Notes under the pieces: generated by a model | Told to the model about the DNA's origin: nothing | Seen by the model: only the letters and a program-made list of their open reading frames with translations | The model's database searches: none | Made by a program: the position numbers and the translations under genes | Shown here: positions 8,001-11,745 of the stretch, one piece after another | Position numbering within the stretch: position 1 is the first letter of the stretch | How the letters are laid out: each line of letters begins with the position of its first letter | From: Pavlovales sp. CCMP2436 | Taxonomy: Eukaryota; Haptophyta; Pavlovophyceae; Pavlovales | Direction: 5' to 3' | Assembly (NCBI GenBank): GCA_026770615.1 | Contig: MU631579.1 | Location: forward strand, 60,146 to 71,890 | Length of the DNA: 11,745 nt

Positions 8001-8667
8001 ACACGCTCTCGACCGTCATGGACATGATGCTCGGCAACCGATCCACCGGCGCGGTCGTGAGCAAGTATCGCTCCGGCTATACCGCCGCAAGCATTCTCCC
8101 TACCATGGCTGCGCCGACCACCGTCGCCGCGCCCGCCGCCGCGCCCGCCGCCGCGCGCACCGCCGCGACTCCAGCCACGCTAGCGCCAACGAGGCCGCTG
8201 CGCGTCCGCGCCGCCGCACCGCCGCCGCACCCAACGACGGAGCCGGAGTTCAATCTCTGCCTCGAGTGAGCCCTGCCTCCCGCGCGCCCTGGCCCCAAAC
8301 GCCCTGCTATGCACGCCAAGCCGCGCCTCACCGCTCCCTATCCTCCCCCATCCGCTCCTCGACGCCGCTGCGCAGAGAGTGGAACGGCGTGCTAGTCTCC
8401 GACGCGCCGCCGGCGCCACCGGCGCCGGTGCCGCCGGTGCCACAGGCATCGCCGGCAGAGGCAGGGATGGAGGCTGAGGCAGGGCCGCCTGCACAGGCAG
8501 AGGGGCAGACGGCAGAGGCAGGGATGGAGGCTGAGGCAGGGCCGCCTGCAGAGGCAGCTGCTGGACAGCCGGCAAGGGCCGGGCAGCTGGTGGAAGCAGG
8601 GCAGGCGGCAGAGGCAGGAATCGGGTCGAAACGGGAGCGAAATGTCCGCCCGCAGCGTTATCGGTAG
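5083..8667 (+). CDS. Transposase-like protein, seven exons, RNase H-like fold probable
   Basis: Proposed exons are 5083-6282, 6561-6755, 6856-6966, 7054-7256, 7374-7661, 7845-8265 and 8376-8667, about 903 residues. ATG 5083 is the first in-frame Met (MDDEVVHLNEEIEQLK). Residues 1-30 form a coiled coil, 120-150 are acidic, and 222-249 are four 7-residue repeats. From about 260 comes a conserved-looking basic domain (CCGTCAPMMLKIIGACACA). Exon 4 has YPHKTDYCATC, a Cys-x2-Cys module seen in several eukaryotic transposase-like families, then helices. Exons 5-6 read ELATDYQQDKSAPYWG, then AQPGPTYFMSHLTYYVHIL and SKDSNDTLSTVMDMML. The Asp near residue 650 is a candidate first catalytic Asp of a DDE/RNase H fold. 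The second acidic block expected later (an Asp-Asn-Cys...Gln-Asn-Lys type motif) is not visible; low-complexity sequence follows, ending KRERNVRPQRYR. All junctions keep frame except exon 3 to 4, which is off by one base, so the copy may be inactive. The family assignment is from memory. Confidence 0.55.
5325..5396 (+). repeat. 36-nt tandem duplication in exon 1 of the transposase-like gene
   Basis: Two 36-nt copies (5325-5360 and 5361-5396) differ at one base in the readable part (GGTCC versus GGTGC) and encode the 12-residue unit AAPSPPVLSVLS twice. The frame is kept. Confidence 0.9.
5746..5829 (+). repeat. Four 21-nt tandem repeats in exon 1 of the transposase-like gene
   Basis: Four imperfect 21-nt units encode ADALAGS, TDTPSVS, ADAPSGS and ADALSGS. 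They form a Ser/Asp/Ala linker between the acidic region and the Cys-rich domain. Confidence 0.9.
6283..6560 (+). repeat. Triplet-repeat-filled intron 1 of the transposase-like gene
   Basis: The 278-nt intron (GTATAA donor, TAACAG acceptor) is made almost entirely of AAT, CAA, CAT, GAT and ACT triplets, including an exact (CAT)9 at 6339-6365. The short motif GACGCGCAT occurs twice (6333-6341 and about 6420-6428), suggesting a local duplication that was later filled by triplet expansion. The exons on both sides have no such bias. Confidence 0.8.
7271..7284 (+). repeat. G14 tract in intron 4 of the transposase-like gene
   Basis: Fourteen G lie 14 nt after the GTGCGT donor (7257) of a 117-nt intron. 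The intron length is a multiple of three and its frame is open, so retention would add 39 residues rather than stop translation. Confidence 0.85.
7692..7849 (+). repeat. 79-bp tandem duplication spanning an intron 3' splice site
   Basis: Copies at 7692-7770 and 7771-7849 share the CTAACC branch-like motif, the CCGCCCGCCCGCGCG tract and the splice-acceptor region. Copy 2 carries the acceptor used in my model (TTCACAG, AG at 7843-7844), which keeps frame to CAG CCA GGC CCC. In copy 1 the matching AG reads GG (TTCACGG, 7764-7765). The repeat reaches 5 nt into exon 6. Confidence 0.9.
8454..8567 (+). repeat. 57-nt tandem duplication in the last exon of the transposase-like gene
   Basis: Copies start at 8454 and 8511 and encode AEAGMEAEAGPPAQAEGQT followed by a diverged AEAGMEAEAGPPAEAAAGQ. 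The unit is a multiple of three and leaves the frame intact. Confidence 0.9.
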
Positions 8668-8952
8668 TTGTGTATTATAATTTATATATCGATTTCATTA
8701 TAGAGCTTGAGATTTTTTCTTTAATAATTACTTGTAGGTAACTAGGTAAGCTGCTCCTGTCAGAATCCTCTCAAATAATTGCCTAGTAATTACTCTTATA
8801 CAAATATATTCGACAAGATCACCAGGACCGGCTTCAGACGCTGCAACCTTGAATCCTATAAGTAACTAACACGTTACTGATCTAAGAATGATATATATAA
8901 GATGGGAAGTCAGTCCTGTGCAGGGGTTCATGGCGCATCTGCCTCCCGGAAC
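8668..8952. other. AT-rich spacer between convergent genes
   Basis: This 285-nt AT-rich stretch lies between the stop of the transposase-like gene and the stop of the minus-strand gene. It probably contains both 3' untranslated regions and poly(A) sites. Motifs such as TAATTACTTGTAGG and TAGTAATTACTC recur loosely. No gene is seen. Confidence 0.5.
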
Positions 8953-10284
8953 TCAGACGAAAAGCGACACGTCCTCGAGCTGCAGTCGCCGGGATCTCAG
9001 TTTCTCTGGCGTCGGCGTCGGCGGCGCAGGCTGCGTGTCACCCCAGCGCGGCGACTCGACAGTCCCAGCGAGAGGCACGGGGGTGTTGAAAGGTGAATGG
9101 AGAGGCTTGCCAGCTGCGGCGTCAGCTGCAGCGGCTTTGTCGAGCAATCCCAGCGCGCGTTTGATTGAGTTGTCGCTCGCCTTGTTCCACACGCCCCCGG
9201 GCCAGACCACCGGGACTGCCGCCTGGCGCACTTTGCAGCCCACGTCCACATACTTCTTCGGGCGCTTAATCGGCGGCAGCGCTGCGAAGACCGCATCCAG
9301 GTAGCGCTTGAGCAGCGGCAGGTCACGTGCCTTTTGGAAACGCGTGCGCTTTGGCTCGGGCGCGCCGTCCATGCCGGAGGACTCAGCCCCGCCCACAGCC
9401 CGGCCCGCCGAGGAGGGCCCAGCCCCGCCCACAGCCCGCGACCCGGCCACGCTCGCGGCCCGGCCTGCAGCTCCGCTGGACCCGGAGGGGCCAGCTGCAG
9501 CACCGGAGATGGAGGGAGCCGCGACCGCCGTCGTGTTGGAGGGCACTGACGAAGAACGCGCCGCGGCCGGTAGGGCCCAGGCGCCGTGAAGCGTCTGCTG
9601 CATCGAGGTCGTCAGCCGCCCGGACTGGCCATTCGTAGCGAGAGCATATTCGTCGGGCACGTAGCATGGTGGGACCCACTTGGCCATTTGCTCTTCGATC
9701 TGATTCTTGCGCGGGCCAACGACCTCGGTCGGCATCTGCGAGTCGTGAGTCGAGTCGACGTAGGGCACCACCTGTATAGGGTTTTGGGGGGGGTGGGGGG
9801 GAAGGGTGTCAGGCGTGTTGCTCGCCCGAACGCCAGTACTGTAATGTATTATTGATGTTTTTATTTTCTTAGTTCTTATTTTAATCTTTTTACAGCTATG
9901 GTTACCTCCTTCAAAGCAACGTTTACGGCCGCGGTGAAGCCGTCGCCTGGATTTTTCGTGTACTTGAGCACCTGCTGCCAGTAGATGGAGGCCTCGTCCT
10001 TTTTGATGAAGAGAAGCACCTGCATAATGATAAGAATATGAAGATAAGAACATACATAATGCTAGCAGTAATAATAACAGCAACAAATAAGATGCGTACC
10101 GGCCGAGCGACGTCGACCTGGTCCGGGATAATGCGCGCGGGCGCCGGCCCGAAGAGCCCTGAGCCTGAGCCGACGCCCGTGTACGTGCCGGCGAGCGCCT
10201 TTAAAATCTCTCTCCGCACCGAGCGCTTCTTGAGGCTGATGATGCCGGCCTCCAGCTGCGCGCCCGTGTAGCAGGGCCCGTTGC
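8953..10284 (-). CDS. Unknown protein, three 3' exons, 5' end undefined
   Basis: Minus-strand exons are 10284-10100, 10019-9906 and 9771-8953. The two introns between them (10099-10020, 80 nt, GTACGC...TGCAG; 9905-9772, 134 nt, GTAACC...TACAG) both keep phase 0. The joined product has about 371 residues. Exon A reads CYTGAQLEAGIISLKKRS, exon B VLLFIKKDEASIYWQQVLKY, and exon C VVPYVDSTHDSQMPTEVV. An Ala/Gly/Ser/Pro-rich linker with a 36-nt repeat follows, then a compact charged domain (RFQKARDLPLLKRYLDAVFA; VWPGGVWNKASDNSIKRAL) and a Pro/Arg-rich end. I do not recognise the family. Exon A contains no Met. A CCCAG acceptor at 10285 could bring in an upstream exon, but that DNA encodes the oxygenase on the other strand. 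The gene may be 5'-truncated or may start inside the overlap (an ATG at 10597 is in frame). It is convergent with the transposase-like gene, so a shared mobile element is possible. Confidence 0.6.
9384..9438 (-). repeat. 36-nt period repeat in the Ala/Gly linker of the minus gene
   Basis: The 19-nt plus-strand motif CAGCCCCGCCCACAGCCCG occurs at 9384-9402 and again at 9420-9438. On the coding strand this gives two RAVGGA-type segments 12 residues apart. Confidence 0.85.
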
Positions 10285-10361
10285 CTGGGTATTGGCTCGC
10301 GCCGCGCAGCCTGGAGCGGCGCGCCGAGCCTGATGCCGTGGATGGCGTGCGCGGTGCGATA

Positions 10362-11279
10362 ATGACCAGGGACCTGCTCTCACGCGCCGAGTGCGAAACG
10401 TTCGTGCAGCTTGCGGAGACGCTAGGATTCACCGACGGCGAGCAGACGGTGGCCGTGCCTCGCGATGTGCGGGCGAATGACGCTGTCGTAATGATCGCTC
10501 CGCCTGAGATGCTCACCGAGCTCTCGACGCGGCTGTCGGGGCTACTCCCAGACTCGGGCGCCGGAGGCTGCCCGCGCGTGCAACTGGGAGCAGGCATTAG
10601 CGCGCGCCTCCGCTGCTACCGCTATGTTGCGCCCGAGGAAGGGCACTCCGCCGACCATTTCGCCGCGCACCACGACGGCGCGCAGACGCCCGCTGGTGCA
10701 ATTGCGGGCGTGCTGATCGAGGACGACAGCAACGGAACGGCTTTGTCACAAATGTCACTGATCTGCTATCTTACTAACTCGGACCCCTCTGAGGGTGGTC
10801 ACACCGTCTTCCACCCCGCGTCGGCCGACGGCGAAGAGTGCAAGCCCGTGCGCGTGCGCCCCAGGGCTGGATCGGCGATTTGTTGGTGGCACGGAGCACA
10901 CCCAGACTCGCCGTTACACGAGGGCGCACCGCTCCGATCCGGCGCGGCGCCAAAATATGTGCTGGTATTGATTTATCATTGATTCATATACAAATCATAC
11001 CGATCCATGAATATGATTTATACATACGATTTCCACGCCCTCACGTTGTCATGTTACTCGCATTTATAAAATATCATCATTAGTATTATTGGTTGTAGAT
11101 CAATATTAACCTAGCAATGTTAACAATCTAATTATAATTCTTAGCGCACCGACGTGCTCTTCGCTCTACCCGAATCTCGGCCTGCGCTCTCGACGGAGTG
11201 GGAGCCTTCGAGAACCGCCACGACGATGGCGCGTGCCGTCGCAATGATGGCTGCAGACGCTTCGCGCGCTAACGTCTAA
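10362..11279 (+). CDS. 2-oxoglutarate/Fe(II) oxygenase, prolyl 4-hydroxylase-like
   Basis: Exons are 10362-10964 and 11145-11279 (245 residues), joined across a 180-nt AT-rich intron (GTATTG...TTCTTAG) in phase 0. Members of this fold use Fe(II), 2-oxoglutarate and O2 to hydroxylate a substrate, typically proline. Visible motifs are LLSRAECETFVQLAE at the start, RCYRYVAPEEGHSADHF, then the iron ligands H103-x-D105 (AAHHDGA). The strand SLICYLTNSDPSEGGHTVFH follows, then the distal ligand H186 (PLHEGAP) and a 2-oxoglutarate-binding Lys198 in KYVL. The splice joins KYVL to RTDVLF, rebuilding the typical C-terminal KYVLRTDV block; without splicing the frame would stop at 10980. All key residues are present. 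ATG 10362 is the first in-frame Met, but the frame is open from 10272 after TAGCAG, and homology-like sequence (GVRGAI) precedes the Met, so an upstream exon is possible. Its 5' end faces the minus gene. Confidence 0.88.
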
Positions 11280-11697
11280 GTCAGAGTCCTCGCGCAAACG
11301 CGATCCTGTATATGAAAGGGGTCAAAATCCGAATTAGTGGCCAGTCCGAAGGGGAATTCGAGAAAAGTCCGGTAAAAATCCTCCGGAGAAACTCAGGAAC
11401 CGGAGATAGTACCGCGGAGTTAGTTGCAGATTCGTGAATGGAGCACAGTTAGTTGCAGATTCGTGAATGGGGCACACTGCCCCATTCACGAATCTGCAAC
11501 TAACTCCGCGATACCACTTTGGAAACCATGACTTTCTTTTCGCGTCCGAACGCTGAGAATCGGAAATGTTAGTTCAAGTTACATCAAGTACGTTGTCGAA
11601 CCTAGAGGCACCTGAGAGGCACACAATGTGGGCTCCGACTGTCGAGGAGGGCTCTATTCGACATCAGCGATCAACACTTAGTGCGCAGGGGTGACCA
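11280..11697. other. Non-coding region after the oxygenase gene
   Basis: No convincing gene is seen. It includes a GTCCG/ATCCG-rich stretch at 11325-11400 with a CTCCGGAG palindrome, then the three-copy repeat at 11408-11512. Unremarkable mixed sequence follows. Confidence 0.5.
11408..11512. repeat. Three-copy repeat with a perfect 28-bp hairpin
   Basis: The motif GTTAGTTGCAGATTCGTGAA occurs directly at 11419-11438 and 11448-11467, and inverted at about 11485-11504. Copy 2 (11447-11474) and the inverted copy (11478-11505) form a perfect 28-bp stem with a 3-nt CAC loop. Copy 1 can pair instead with the inverted copy over 29 perfect bases (11413-11441 with 11482-11510), extendable outwards with two mismatches. 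Two mutually exclusive stems are thus possible. It could be a foldback transposable-element relic, an element end or a structured 3' element. Confidence 0.9.
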
Positions 11698-11745
11698 ATG
11701 TCTACTTCTTCGTCCCCGCCATCACTTCCCCCCCTCCCCAGTGCG
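11698..11745 (+). CDS. Possible start of a gene cut by the window edge
   Basis: An ATG at 11698 opens a frame of 16 codons to the window end (MSTSSSPPSLPPLPSA), Ser/Pro-rich. It is too short to judge; a chance frame is at least as likely. Confidence 0.12.
   Translation, partial: MSTSSSPPSLPPLPSA

Noticed and set aside
10100..10597. Extending the minus-strand gene up to ATG 10597
   Set aside because: It would read the antisense of the iron-binding oxygenase domain. The added residues are Ser/Arg/Thr-rich and look like a shadow. It is kept only as an alternative.

Overview
The window looks like nuclear DNA of a unicellular eukaryote, most likely a GC-rich alga. Coding stretches are strongly GC-rich with G/C in third codon positions. 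They are interrupted by short, AT-rich or simple-repeat introns with GT...AG ends and CTAAC-like branch motifs, and separated by AT-rich spacers. A haptophyte or similar lineage is my guess from this style and from the protein families present. No marker gene fixes it.

Layout, left to right. (1) A 95-nt run of G at the edge, then the 5' end of a minus-strand gene (start at 286) with a clear secretory signal peptide that is cut by the G run. (2) About 1.26 kb without a convincing gene, ending in small palindromes and a 12-bp inverted repeat. (3) Two plus-strand genes of unknown function (1550-2536 and 2667-3458). (4) A minus-strand terminal exon (3823-4317) resembling a protein segment common in algal genomes and probably mobile-element derived. 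(5) An AT-rich spacer with a (GT)9 tract and a nested inverted repeat (4929-5015). (6) A seven-exon plus-strand gene (5083-8667) that I read as a transposase-like protein: N-terminal coiled coil, a TDYC-x2-C module, and the first strand region of a probable RNase H-like fold. (7) A convergent three-exon minus-strand gene of unknown function (10284-8953). (8) A plus-strand 2-oxoglutarate/Fe(II) oxygenase of the prolyl 4-hydroxylase type, split by one intron (10362-10964, 11145-11279). (9) A spacer with a repeat present three times, two direct and one inverted, including a perfect 28-bp hairpin.

Most of the annotation rests on splice reconstruction. Naive open frames stop inside introns, hide the oxygenase C terminus (KYVL joins RTDV across a 180-nt intron), and split the last transposase exon away. 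One junction (exon 3 to exon 4 of the transposase-like gene) does not keep frame with canonical sites, so that gene uses an unusual splice site or is damaged.

The transposase-like gene, the convergent unknown gene and the oxygenase lie between two palindromic regions. A mobile unit carrying an enzyme as passenger is therefore possible, but no target-site duplication or matching terminal repeats were found. The functions of the two left-hand genes and the convergent minus gene remain unknown.
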